Position numbers and translations under genes: made by a program. A stretch of DNA of 64,000 nt from Pseudonocardia autotrophica. Lineage in GTDB: Bacteria > Actinomycetota > Actinomycetes > Mycobacteriales > Pseudonocardiaceae. Shown in pieces: positions 49,766-58,205 of this stretch. Each line of letters opens with the position of its first letter. Positions within the stretch are counted from its first letter, which is position 1. The stretch lies in assembly GCF_000717175.1 (NCBI RefSeq), contig NZ_JNYD01000006.1, positions 310,001 through 374,000 on the forward strand. Direction: 5' to 3'. The notes beneath the pieces were generated by a model. That model made no database searches. It saw only the letters and a list, made by a program, of their open reading frames with translations, and was not told the origin of the DNA.

Positions 49766-50935
49766 ATGGGCGCGCACGACGGGGCATGCATCGTCGGGGC
49801 CTACGAGCACCCGACCCGCAAGGCGCCCGACAAGACCCTCGCGCGGCTGCACGCCGAGGTCGCCGCGGGCGCACTCGCCGACGCCGGGCTCGGCTTCGCC
49901 GACGTCGACGGCTACTTCACCTCCGGGGACACCCCCGGCCACGGACCGATGGGCATGGCCGAGTACCTGGGCATCCGGCCGCGGCACGTGGCCGCGGTGG
50001 ACACCGGTGGCTCGTCGTACGTGATCGCCGTCAGCCACGCCGCTCAGGCCATCGCTGCCGGGCGTTGTGACGTCGCACTCATAACCCTGGCGGGCCGGCC
50101 ACGGACCGGGGCCTTCGTCGCCGGGGAGGGGGCGTTCCTCGAGGACCCAGAGCACCCGGTCACCCCGTACGAGCTGCCCTACGGGTGGAACATCGTCAAT
50201 CTCTACGCACTGTCCGCGATGCGGCACATGTACGAGTTCGGCACCACGGCCGAGCAGCTCGCCTGGGTCAAGGTCGCGGCGTCCCACCACGCTCAGCACA
50301 ACGAGAACGCCATGTTGCGGAAGCTGGTCACCGTCGACGACGTGCTGGCCTCGCCGATGATCTCGGACCCGCTGCACCGGCTCGACTGCTGCGTGATCTC
50401 CGACGGCGGGGGCGCGGTCGTGCTGGCTCGTCCCGAGATCGCTCGTGAGCTGGACCGGCCCGTGGTGGCGGTGCGGGGAGCGGGCGAGGCGTTGCAGAAC
50501 GGCGGCGGTGGGCGGATCGACCTGGTGTCCACCGCCGGTCGGCGGTCGTCCGCCCGTGCGTTCGAGGAGGCGAAACTGACGCCGGCCGACGTGCAGTACG
50601 CCTCCCTGTACGACAGCTTCACCATCACGGTCGTGATGCAGCTCGAGGACCTCGGGTTCTGTGAGAAGGGCAAGGGTGGCGCGTTCGTCGCGGACGGCAA
50701 CCTCATCTCGGGGGTGGGGAGCCTGCCGGTCAACACGGACGGCGGTGGGCTCTGCAACAACCATCCTGCCAACCGAGGTGGGATGACCAAGGTCATCGAG
50801 GCCGTCCGCCAGCTTCGTGGCGAGGCACATCCCGCGGTCCAGGTCCCCAACTGTTCGATCGCGCTCGCCCACGGCACCGGCGGCTACCTGAGCACCCGGC
50901 ACGGGAGCGGCACAGTACTGCTCGAGAGGATCTGA
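49766..50935 (+). CDS. thiolase-like protein, lipid-transfer protein Ltp2/SCP-x type (389 aa)
   Basis: Thiolase-fold protein in which the usual nucleophilic Cys position reads DTGGSSYV, so there is no cysteine there. Other landmarks are YASLYDSFTITVVMQLEDLG with its tyrosine, CNNHPANRGG and ALAHGTGGYLS. In steroid degraders such proteins (Ltp2) pair with a DUF35 protein and act as retro-aldolases; the next gene is a DUF35 protein. ATG 49766 is 1 bp past the SDR stop. Either retro-aldol or thiolytic chemistry is possible, but the missing Cys favours the former. Confidence 0.9.
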   Translation: MGAHDGACIVGAYEHPTRKAPDKTLARLHAEVAAGALADAGLGFADVDGYFTSGDTPGHGPMGMAEYLGIRPRHVAAVDTGGSSYVIAVSHAAQAIAAGRCDVALITLAGRPRTGAFVAGEGAFLEDPEHPVTPYELPYGWNIVNLYALSAMRHMYEFGTTAEQLAWVKVAASHHAQHNENAMLRKLVTVDDVLASPMISDPLHRLDCCVISDGGGAVVLARPEIARELDRPVVAVRGAGEALQNGGGGRIDLVSTAGRRSSARAFEEAKLTPADVQYASLYDSFTITVVMQLEDLGFCEKGKGGAFVADGNLISGVGSLPVNTDGGGLCNNHPANRGGMTKVIEAVRQLRGEAHPAVQVPNCSIALAHGTGGYLSTRHGSGTVLLERI

Positions 50936-50936
50936 G

Positions 50937-51329
50937 ATGGCGTTGCCGTACCCCGAGTCCGCTTCGACGGACGCCCTCTGGCGCTCACCCGCCGGTCGGC
51001 TGCTGCTCGGGCACTGCCGCGCCTGCGACGGTGTCCACCACTACCCGAGGCCCGTGTGTCCCCTGTGCGGCAGCATGGCCACCGACCTCGTCGAGTCCAC
51101 CGGCGGAGGCACGGTCGTCAGCTACACGGTGACGCGCAACTCCGACGAGGCTGCTCCACCGGTTCTGGCGTTCGTCGAGGTCGACGAGGGTGTGGCCCTC
51201 CTGACCCGGATCGCTGCCGAGGACCCGGACGCGGTGCGGATCGGGGCGAGGGTGTCGGTGGTCTTCCGCGAGGACGAGCTCGGCGGGGCGCCTCAGTTCG
51301 TCCTCGACCTGGCGGGGGCGGCCGGATGA
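50937..51329 (+). CDS. DUF35 OB-fold zinc-ribbon protein (130 aa)
   Basis: Rubredoxin-like zinc ribbon with Cys27-x2-Cys30 and Cys41-x2-Cys44 (HCRACDG, RPVCPLCG) followed by an OB-fold (VVSYTVTRNSDEAAPPVLAF). The length and order match the DUF35 proteins that complex with Ltp/SCP-x thiolase-like enzymes (ChsH2 C-terminal domain in the Ltp2 complex). ATG 50937 lies just past the stop of the partner; its own stop overlaps the ligase ATG by 4 bp. Confidence 0.92.
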   Translation: MALPYPESASTDALWRSPAGRLLLGHCRACDGVHHYPRPVCPLCGSMATDLVESTGGGTVVSYTVTRNSDEAAPPVLAFVEVDEGVALLTRIAAEDPDAVRIGARVSVVFREDELGGAPQFVLDLAGAAG

Positions 51330-52861
51330 GCGACGCCGGGGTCGTCATCGTGGACGACCGAACCCGCGACCGGGCGGAGGTGCTGGATCGAGCCGCGAGG
51401 GCGGCCACCGGCCTGGACGGACTCGGCCTGGGGCCGAAGAGCATCGTCGCCCTCCTGCTGCGCAACGACTTCGCGGCACTGGAGATGTCCGTCGCGGCGA
51501 GCACCGTCGGCGCGTACAACGTGCCGTTGAACTGGCACAACAAGCCGGACGAGCTCGCCTATGTCCTGAACGACAGCGTCCCGTCCGTCCTGGTCGGGCA
51601 CGCGGACCTGCTGCTGGCGGCACGTGAGGTGCTGCCCGCCGGGGTGGTGGTGCTCGTCGTTCCGCTGGAGGGTTCGGCGGCAACCGACTGTGCGACCACC
51701 GCTGAGGCCCTCGCTGCGATGCCCGGCGCCCGAACCTGGGACGAGTTCGTGGCCGGGAACGCACCGTGGGCGCAGCCGCCCCGGCCCAGCGGAGGCGCGA
51801 TCATCTACACCTCCGGGACCACCGGCCGGCCCAAGGGCGTCGTCAAGTTCCCGATGACGGACGAGGTGGCCGCCCGGTTCGTCGAGACGCAGCGGCGGGT
51901 CTGGGGGATGTCGACCGGCGCCCGCGGGCTGGTCCTCGGTCCGATCTACCACGCCTCGCCGGAGGCGCAGGCCCGCGCCGCGCTCGCCGAGGCCGAGCTC
52001 CTCGTCCTGCAGAGCAGATTCGACCCCGAGGCCGTGCTCGCGGCGATCGAGCGCCACCGGATCACCGATATCGTGATAGTGCCCACCATGTTCGTCCGGA
52101 TGCTGCGGCTGCCCGAGGAGGTCCGCAACCGCTACGACGTCAGCTCGCTGCGGTGGGTCACCCACACCGGCGGGCCGTGCCCGCCGGACGTCAAGCGAGC
52201 CATGATCGACTGGTGGGGCCCGATCATCAACGAGCTCTACGGCGGCACGGAGATGGGCTGTGCGTTCTTCTGCGACTCCGCGGAGTGGCTGGCGCACCCG
52301 GGAACGGTGGGACGCGCCCTGCCCGGGCTGCGCTTCGAGATCGTCGGTGCCGACGGCGAGGCCGTCCCGGCGGGTCAGGTGGGCGAGATCTACGCCCGCA
52401 ACCCCGCCTACGGGGAGTTCACCTACCTGGGCCTGGACGACCAACGACAGGCGATCGCGCGCGGTGACCTGATCACCCTGGGCGACATGGGGTATGTGGA
52501 CGACGACGGCTTCCTCTACCTGACCGACCGCAGCCGGGACATGGTCGTCTCCGGTGGGGTGAACATCTACCCGGCCGAGATCGAGGCGGCGTTGCTGGGA
52601 TTCGACCAGGTGGTCGACTGCGCCGTCTTCGGCGTCCCGGACGACGTCTTCGGCGAGTCCGTGATGGTGGCCGTCCAGGCTGTGCCGGGGTCCGGACTCA
52701 CGGCCGACGCGGTTCGCGAGTACCTGCGCGGCCGCATCTCGGACTACAAGGTACCGCGGCACGTGACCTTCCACGACCGGCTCCCCCGTGAGGAGACCGG
52801 GAAGCTGTTCAAGCGCAAGCTGCGCGATCCGTACTGGTCCGAGATCCGGAGGACGGGGTGA
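51326..52861 (+). CDS. AMP-forming acyl-CoA ligase, BaiB-like (511 aa)
   Basis: Close paralogue of 36186-37730. It has the phosphate loop IYTSGTTGRPKG, INELYGGTEMGCAFF, DRSRDMVVSGGVNIYPAEIE and the catalytic lysine in EETGKLFKRKL. It probably activates a steroid-like or alicyclic side-chain acid. The presence of two such enzymes with different neighbours suggests two related substrates or two stages of one pathway. It is coupled by 4-bp overlaps to the DUF35 gene before it and the acyl-CoA dehydrogenase after it. Confidence 0.93.
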   Translation: MSDAGVVIVDDRTRDRAEVLDRAARAATGLDGLGLGPKSIVALLLRNDFAALEMSVAASTVGAYNVPLNWHNKPDELAYVLNDSVPSVLVGHADLLLAAREVLPAGVVVLVVPLEGSAATDCATTAEALAAMPGARTWDEFVAGNAPWAQPPRPSGGAIIYTSGTTGRPKGVVKFPMTDEVAARFVETQRRVWGMSTGARGLVLGPIYHASPEAQARAALAEAELLVLQSRFDPEAVLAAIERHRITDIVIVPTMFVRMLRLPEEVRNRYDVSSLRWVTHTGGPCPPDVKRAMIDWWGPIINELYGGTEMGCAFFCDSAEWLAHPGTVGRALPGLRFEIVGADGEAVPAGQVGEIYARNPAYGEFTYLGLDDQRQAIARGDLITLGDMGYVDDDGFLYLTDRSRDMVVSGGVNIYPAEIEAALLGFDQVVDCAVFGVPDDVFGESVMVAVQAVPGSGLTADAVREYLRGRISDYKVPRHVTFHDRLPREETGKLFKRKLRDPYWSEIRRTG

Positions 52862-54063
52862 CCGACACGATGCAGTACGGCGACGACGCGGCGGAGGAGT
52901 TCCGCGGCAGCGTCCGCGAATGGATCACCGAGAACGCCCCGCCCGAGCTCACGGGCGTCTTCGACTGGCGGACCCGAGAGATCCCCGGGTACCGGGTCGA
53001 ACAGATCGTCGAGGCGAAGCGGCATCCGGCGCACGTCGAGTGGGAGCGCCGGTGTGTGGAGGGCGGGTTCGTGTGCCCGCTCTGGCCCGTCGCGGCAGGC
53101 GGTCGGGGATGGAACCGCGTCCAGAAGGCGATCTTCGAAGAGGAGCTGCACGCCGCCGGGGTGCCCCGCATCGACCGCGGGATGGGGGAGTTCCTGGTCG
53201 GCCCGACGATCGTCGCCCGTGGCACGGCGGAGCAGCAGGCGCGCCTGCTGCCGCCGATCATCAGTGGGCAACACCGCTACTGCCAGGGATTCTCGGAGCC
53301 GGAGTACGGCTCCGACCTCGCGGGGCTGCAGACCCGAGGGGCCGTCGACGGTGACGAGCTGGTGGTCACCGGGCAGAAGATCTGGACCTCCGGCGCGGTC
53401 GACGCGAACATGATCTTCCTGCTCTGCCGGACCGACCCGGCCGCGGCGAAGCACCGCGGTCTCACCTTCGCGGTGGCGGAGTTCGGGCCGCACAACGGCT
53501 TCGACGTCCGCCCGATCCGTCAGATGAGCGGTGCCTACGACTTCGCCGAGGAGTTCATCAGCGGCGCCCGCACCCCGTTGAGCAACGTGATCGGTGGTCT
53601 GGGGGAGGGCTGGAGCGTCGCCATGACCACGCTCGGTCTGGAGCGCGACTTCAACCTGCCCACCCTGTCCCTGGACTTCCTGCACGAGTTCGGGCGGATG
53701 GCCGACCGCGTCCGGGAGTCGGGACGGAACTCCGACCCGGTGGTCCGGCAGACGCTGGCACGGGCCTGGTCCCACGTCGCGATCATGCGGATGTTCGCCA
53801 AGCGGCTGCTGGCGGACGAGGAGGGCACCGCTGACATGGTCTCGTCGACCAAGCTGTTCTGGAGCGAGTACCACCGGTGGGTCAGCACCGAGGACCTCGA
53901 CCTCGACGGGGCCGCGGGCATGCTGCGGCCGGCGGGCGACGGCTACCCGACCACCCCGATCCAGGACTCCTTCCTCGCCGCCCGCGCGGCCACGATCTAC
54001 GCGGGCACGTCCCAGATCCAGCGCAACATCATCGCCGAGCGCGTGCTCGGTCTGCCCCGGTAG
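52858..54063 (+). CDS. acyl-CoA dehydrogenase, first subunit of a pair (401 aa)
   Basis: FadE-type flavoprotein with YCQGFSEPEYGSDLAGL (flavin and substrate contact), WTSGAVDANM and the C-terminal IYAGTSQIQRNIIAERVLGL, which closes most acyl-CoA dehydrogenases. The next gene is a second, smaller member, and such adjacent pairs form alpha2beta2 enzymes for steroid side chains (FadE28-FadE29 type). GTG 52858 overlaps the ligase stop by 4 bp. Confidence 0.92.
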   Translation: MTDTMQYGDDAAEEFRGSVREWITENAPPELTGVFDWRTREIPGYRVEQIVEAKRHPAHVEWERRCVEGGFVCPLWPVAAGGRGWNRVQKAIFEEELHAAGVPRIDRGMGEFLVGPTIVARGTAEQQARLLPPIISGQHRYCQGFSEPEYGSDLAGLQTRGAVDGDELVVTGQKIWTSGAVDANMIFLLCRTDPAAAKHRGLTFAVAEFGPHNGFDVRPIRQMSGAYDFAEEFISGARTPLSNVIGGLGEGWSVAMTTLGLERDFNLPTLSLDFLHEFGRMADRVRESGRNSDPVVRQTLARAWSHVAIMRMFAKRLLADEEGTADMVSSTKLFWSEYHRWVSTEDLDLDGAAGMLRPAGDGYPTTPIQDSFLAARAATIYAGTSQIQRNIIAERVLGLPR

Positions 54064-54072
54064 AGGAGCGAC

Positions 54073-55206
54073 GTGCCGATCGACACGAGAGCACCCCTGC
54101 TCGCCGCCCCCGAGCACGAGGATCTGCGCCGTGCGTTGCGACGCTTCCTCACCTCTGCGGCGAGCGTGACGCGTGCCCGGGCCCATGCCGAGGGCGAGGA
54201 GTTCGACAGGGCCGTCTGGCTCCGGCTCGCCGACGAGCTCGGCGTGACGGGCTTGGGCATCCCCGAGGAGTTCGGCGGGGTGGGGTTCGGGCTGACCGAG
54301 CAGGCGGTGGTGCTCGAGGAGCTGGGACGCGAGCTGTACGGCGGCCCCTACCTCGCCAGCGTCGTGCTCGGCGCGGCCGCACTGCTCGCCGCAGGCGACC
54401 GGGCGGCCCAGGAGAAGCTGCTGCCGGGCATCGCCGCCGGGGAGACCGTCGCCACACTGGCGGCGGCCGGCGTCGACGGCGAGTGGCGGGTCGGTGGACC
54501 GACCGGCGTCGTCGCCCGCGAACGGGAGGGGGGGTGGGTGCTCGACGGTTCCTGCACCCACGTTCCGGACGCGACCGTCGCGGACGTGCTCCTCGTCCTC
54601 GCGGACACCGAGCAGGGTCGTGGCCTCTTCGTGCTACCCGCCGGATCGCCCGGACTGTCCGTGGCGGATCTCTCCGCACTCGACCAGACGCGGAGATTCT
54701 CGCGGGTGGAGCTGCGGGGTGCGGCCGCCGAGTGTGCGGGCACCCCGGGGGACGGCGACCGGGTCCTGGCCGCGGTGCTGGACCGCGCCGCCGTCGCCCT
54801 CGGGGCGGAGCAGCTCGGCGGGGCGGCGCGCTGTCTCGAGCTCGCCGTGGAGTACGCGAAGGTCAGGCACCAGTTCGGTGAGCCCATCGGTCGCTTTCAG
54901 GCGATCAAGCACCTCTGCGCGGACATGTACCTGGCGGTCGAGTCGTCGCGCTCCGCGGTCATGTTCGCCTCTCGCGCGCTGGACGAGGAGACCGCGGAGG
55001 CGGGCGCCGCAGCAAGCCTGACCAAGGCGTGGTGCTCGGACGCGTTCCTGCAGTGCGCAGGGGACGCGATGCAGATCCACGGCGGCATCGGCTACACGTG
55101 GGAGTGCGACGTGCAGCTGTACTTCAAGCGCGCCCAGTCCTCGAAGCACCTGTTCGGTGGGCCTGCTCACCACCGGGACACCCTCGCGGCCCGGCTCGGC
55201 CTCTGA
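54073..55206 (+). CDS. acyl-CoA dehydrogenase, second subunit of a pair (377 aa)
   Basis: Shorter member of the pair. EEFGGVGFGLTEQAVVLEEL is near the N terminus, YAKVRHQFGEPIGRFQAIKH lies in the helical domain, and QIHGGIGYTWECDVQLYFKR carries a glutamate at the catalytic-base position. In the heterotetrameric enzymes of cholesterol side-chain degradation one subunit supplies the base and the other the flavin contact, which this pair may copy. GTG 54073 follows GAGGAG, 9 bp after the preceding stop. Confidence 0.92.
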   Translation: MPIDTRAPLLAAPEHEDLRRALRRFLTSAASVTRARAHAEGEEFDRAVWLRLADELGVTGLGIPEEFGGVGFGLTEQAVVLEELGRELYGGPYLASVVLGAAALLAAGDRAAQEKLLPGIAAGETVATLAAAGVDGEWRVGGPTGVVAREREGGWVLDGSCTHVPDATVADVLLVLADTEQGRGLFVLPAGSPGLSVADLSALDQTRRFSRVELRGAAAECAGTPGDGDRVLAAVLDRAAVALGAEQLGGAARCLELAVEYAKVRHQFGEPIGRFQAIKHLCADMYLAVESSRSAVMFASRALDEETAEAGAAASLTKAWCSDAFLQCAGDAMQIHGGIGYTWECDVQLYFKRAQSSKHLFGGPAHHRDTLAARLGL

Positions 55207-55255
55207 CACGGGTCCGCCCCAAGCCGACCCTTCCGACAGACCAGGAGACAGTGCA

Positions 55256-56638
55256 ATGACGCATGCGACACCCACCGAACCGCCAGCTGCGCACGGGCGC
55301 AGGCAGCCGTCGCTGGCACGGCTGCTGACCGCCTCGGCCGCGGGGACGGTCGTCGAGACCTACGACATCATCCTGACCGCGCTCGTGGCGTCACTGGTGT
55401 TCAACCACGCCTTCTTTCCCGACATCGCGCCCTGGATCGGCACGCTCGCGGCGCTCGGTGCCGCCGCCATCGCCTATGTGGGGCGTCCGCTCGGCGCGAT
55501 CATCTTCGGATGGTTCGGCGACAAGTACAGCCGGCTCCTCGCACTGCGGGTGTCCATCCTGGGCACGGGCGTCGCGACGGTCGCGATCGGGGTCATCCCG
55601 ACGGCGGCGACCATCGGTGTGTGGGCTCCGGTCCTGCTCGTCGTGCTGCGCCTGATCCAGGGGATCTCGCTGGGTGGTGAGTTCGGCGGCGCCACCCTGG
55701 TGGCCATGGAGAACGCGCCGCCCAAGCGGCGCTTCTTCTACGGGACCTTCGCGAGCGTCGGCTCCATGGGGGGCGTCGCGCTCGCGACGATCGTCGTCCT
55801 GGTGGTCACCTCGGCGATGGGGATGGAGACGTTCCGAGAGTGGGGCTGGCGCGTGCCCTTCATCGCCAGCGTGCTGTTGATCGTGGTCGCCTACGTCGCG
55901 CGTCGGATCGACGAGTCGGCGGAGTTCGTCGAGGCGAAGGCCGCGGCGGACAGCGCCCCGGAGCTGGCGAAGGACTCCTCGGTCGACGGGCTCTCCGTGC
56001 TGAAGCGCGCGGTCCTGGTGCTCGCCGGGATCGTGATGACCGTACCGACCGTATCCATCACCTACTCGCTGTCGACGGGGATGCTGCCGTTGGTCAACGC
56101 GGGCGGCCTGCCTGGGATCAGTGTCACCGCCTACCAGATCGCGCTCGTCATGCTCAGCCTCGTCGCGATCCCCATCAGCCTCTACGGCGGCTGGCTCGGC
56201 ACGCGGTACCGCCCCGAGCTGATCATCCGGATCGGGGCCGTGTGGACAGCGGTTGCGGCCTTCCCGGTGATCTGGTTGCTGCAGTCGGGCTCCACGGTGC
56301 TGTTGTTCGTGGGGATGCTGCTCGCCACGCCCGGTTACGCCCTGGTCTCCGGCCCGGCAGCGGCTTTCGTGGCCTCGGCGCTGCCGGTCCGGCTGCGCTA
56401 CCTCGGCATCGGCATCGCCTACGCGGGCGCCGCGCTCGTGGGCGGGGGCGTCCTGCCGATCGTCGCCCTGGCGATCGCGGGCGAGGGCTACCGCACCGTG
56501 TTGCCGTTCGCCTGCATCCTCTGTGGCGCCGGCCTCGTCGCGCTCTTCGCGACCGTCTTCACCAAGCGTGCGCAGCAGGCGGTCGCCCGGTCCGCGGGGC
56601 TGGACGACGACCTTCCGGAGGCCGCGTCCGTCGGCTGA
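55256..56638 (+). CDS. MFS transporter, MHS type (460 aa)
   Basis: Twelve-segment transporter related to the metabolite:H+ symporters. TVVETYDIILTALVAS replaces the common MEFYDF start, GWFGDKYSRLLALR and RLIQGISLGGEFGGATLVAM are typical, and GGWLGTRYRPELII marks the second half. ATG 55256 has AGGAGA upstream. It lies 49 bp after the acyl-CoA dehydrogenases, probably in the same transcript, and ends at the hairpin 56659-56696. It is a second importer for the pathway besides the ABC system that follows. Confidence 0.9.
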   Translation: MTHATPTEPPAAHGRRQPSLARLLTASAAGTVVETYDIILTALVASLVFNHAFFPDIAPWIGTLAALGAAAIAYVGRPLGAIIFGWFGDKYSRLLALRVSILGTGVATVAIGVIPTAATIGVWAPVLLVVLRLIQGISLGGEFGGATLVAMENAPPKRRFFYGTFASVGSMGGVALATIVVLVVTSAMGMETFREWGWRVPFIASVLLIVVAYVARRIDESAEFVEAKAAADSAPELAKDSSVDGLSVLKRAVLVLAGIVMTVPTVSITYSLSTGMLPLVNAGGLPGISVTAYQIALVMLSLVAIPISLYGGWLGTRYRPELIIRIGAVWTAVAAFPVIWLLQSGSTVLLFVGMLLATPGYALVSGPAAAFVASALPVRLRYLGIGIAYAGAALVGGGVLPIVALAIAGEGYRTVLPFACILCGAGLVALFATVFTKRAQQAVARSAGLDDDLPEAASVG

Positions 56639-56658
56639 ATACCGGCGAGTGACGACGA

Positions 56659-56696
56659 GACTCCGGGTCCCCGGCCGGCCTGCGGGAACCGGGGTC
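56659..56696 (+). terminator. terminator-like hairpin after the MFS gene
   Basis: Two 13-nt arms (56659-56671 and 56684-56696) pair with two mismatches around a 12-nt loop, 20 bp past the stop. GC-rich, no U tract. Confidence 0.5.
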
Positions 56697-56711
56697 TGTG
56701 TCGTCTGTCGA

Positions 56712-56723
56712 CCGTCTAGTCGG
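56712..56723 (+). promoter_or_regulatory. secondary CCGAC-type operator
   Basis: CCGTC-TA-GTCGG followed by TTGGA, with one arm mismatch, lies about 138 bp upstream of the stronger copy at 56850-56861. No good promoter overlaps it. It may be an auxiliary site for the importer operon. Confidence 0.4.
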
Positions 56724-56810
56724 TTGGATACACACCGTGTTCACCATGCTGCACTGCGGAGTCGGCCATCTCGGAGGGGTGTCCGTGATCAGTCCGTGGC
56801 TGAATGGCTG

Positions 56811-56861
56811 TTGACTCCATGTGATCCGGGTCCTAGCGTTGCGAGGCAACCGACCGGGCGG
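56811..56861 (+). promoter_or_regulatory. ABC importer promoter with CCGAC-type operator
   Basis: TTGACT (56811-56816), a 17-nt spacer and TAGCGT (56834-56839) are followed 10 nt later by CCGAC-CG-GGCGG (56850-56861) and TCGAATAA. The layout is the same as at the thiolase and acetyl-CoA hydrolase promoters. Confidence 0.7.
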
Positions 56862-56917
56862 TCGAATAATCCGTTCTCCGGTCGCGCCGTTGGTCCGACA
56901 CTCAGAGAAGAGAGATC

Positions 56918-58132
56918 ATGAACCTTCGGTCGCGCGTTCGTCGCGCTTCCGCCCTCGGGGCGGTCGCCGTCGCCGCATCGCTGCTCGTCGCCGCCTGCGG
57001 TGGCGGCGACTCCGGGTCCGGCACGGGCGGTTCGGGTGACCCGATCAAGGTCGGCGCGATGCTCTCCTACACTGCGAACGGCAGCAACAGCGGGCCGGCC
57101 CTCGAGGTCGGCGCGAAGGCGCGGTTCGCGCAGATCAACGAGGCGGGTGGCATCGGTGGCCACCAGGTCCAGCTGGTGACCGCGGACGACGCGCTCGATC
57201 CGGCCAAGGCCCCCGCGGCGATGCGAACCCTCGTGGAGGGCGAGGGAGTGGTCGCGTCGATCGGCAACGGGTCGGCGGACGGTGCGGCGATCCAGTCCTA
57301 CCTCGCGCAGAACAACGTGCTCTCGCTCCCCGGCGGCGCCTCGAGTGCCCTGATCCAGGGCGACGCCACGACGTTCCGGCTCGACAAGCCGGGCTACGAC
57401 GAGATGACCGGCCGTGTGGTCGACTACGCCGTCAAGACGCTCGGCAAGACCAGGATTGCCATCGCCTACACCCCCGATGCCGTCGGTCTGCCGGTCAAGG
57501 AGGGCGCCGAGCGACAGCTCAAGGCACTCGGCCTCGCGCCGGTCGCAGAGGTCGAGTACAGCGCGTCGGCGACGAACGCCGATGCACAGGCTGCGCAGCT
57601 CAAGGAGTCCGATGCGGACTTCGTCATGATCAACCACGTGCCGTCGGTCATGGCGAAGATCTTCAACTCCGCCGAGCGGATCGGCTACAAGCCCGTCTAC
57701 GGCGCGACGTTCGCGGGTGCCACCCCGTCGCTCCCGCAGATCATGGGGGACACGCTGGCCGACCGGATCTTCTTCGCCACCTCGTTCATCCTGCCGGACA
57801 GCCCCGAGGCCGCGGACTTCCGCAAGTACGTGGAGGCGCAGAAGGGCGACATCCACGACAGCAACGTCATGATCGGTTGGGTCAACGCCGACGCCGTCGC
57901 CGCGGTCCTGCAGAAGGCCGTACAGGACAACAACGGTGAGGTTCCGACCGCGGAGCAGGTCAACGCGGCCGCCGACGACGTCCTGATCAACACGCCGTAC
58001 CTGAAGGACCTCCACTGGACCGCTACCGACCGCACGGGTCCGAACGGGTCGGCCATCACGAAGCTGGCCCCCGGGGGCCAGTACGTCGAGGTCGACGGCT
58101 ACAAGCCGAACCCCTTCGTGGCGGGCGTCTGA
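56918..58132 (+). CDS. ABC transporter substrate-binding lipoprotein, branched-chain amino acid type (404 aa)
   Basis: Periplasmic-binding-type fold I protein of the LivJ/LivK family. The signal peptide ends in a lipobox LLVAAC with Cys27 as the lipidated residue, followed by a Gly/Ser linker, so it is anchored outside the membrane. The core begins IKVGAMLSYTANGSN. In catabolic clusters, family members bind aromatic or carboxylic acids rather than leucine; the ligand here is unknown. ATG 56918 follows AGAGA. A strong hairpin lies between this gene and the permeases, consistent with a higher dose of binding protein. Confidence 0.93.
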   Translation: MNLRSRVRRASALGAVAVAASLLVAACGGGDSGSGTGGSGDPIKVGAMLSYTANGSNSGPALEVGAKARFAQINEAGGIGGHQVQLVTADDALDPAKAPAAMRTLVEGEGVVASIGNGSADGAAIQSYLAQNNVLSLPGGASSALIQGDATTFRLDKPGYDEMTGRVVDYAVKTLGKTRIAIAYTPDAVGLPVKEGAERQLKALGLAPVAEVEYSASATNADAQAAQLKESDADFVMINHVPSVMAKIFNSAERIGYKPVYGATFAGATPSLPQIMGDTLADRIFFATSFILPDSPEAADFRKYVEAQKGDIHDSNVMIGWVNADAVAAVLQKAVQDNNGEVPTAEQVNAAADDVLINTPYLKDLHWTATDRTGPNGSAITKLAPGGQYVEVDGYKPNPFVAGV

Positions 58133-58142
58133 TCCGGAGACC

Positions 58143-58176
58143 GTGGGTGGCCGGGCAGAGGGGCCCGGCCACCCAC
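58143..58176 (+). terminator. intra-operon hairpin between binding protein and permeases
   Basis: A perfect 14-bp stem GTGGGTGGCCGGGC / GCCCGGCCACCCAC encloses a 6-nt loop in the 73-bp gap. It probably protects the upstream mRNA end or terminates part of transcription, lowering permease levels relative to the binding protein. Confidence 0.6.
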
Positions 58177-58205
58177 CACACTCCCTGATCCACGAGAGGT
58201 TTGCA

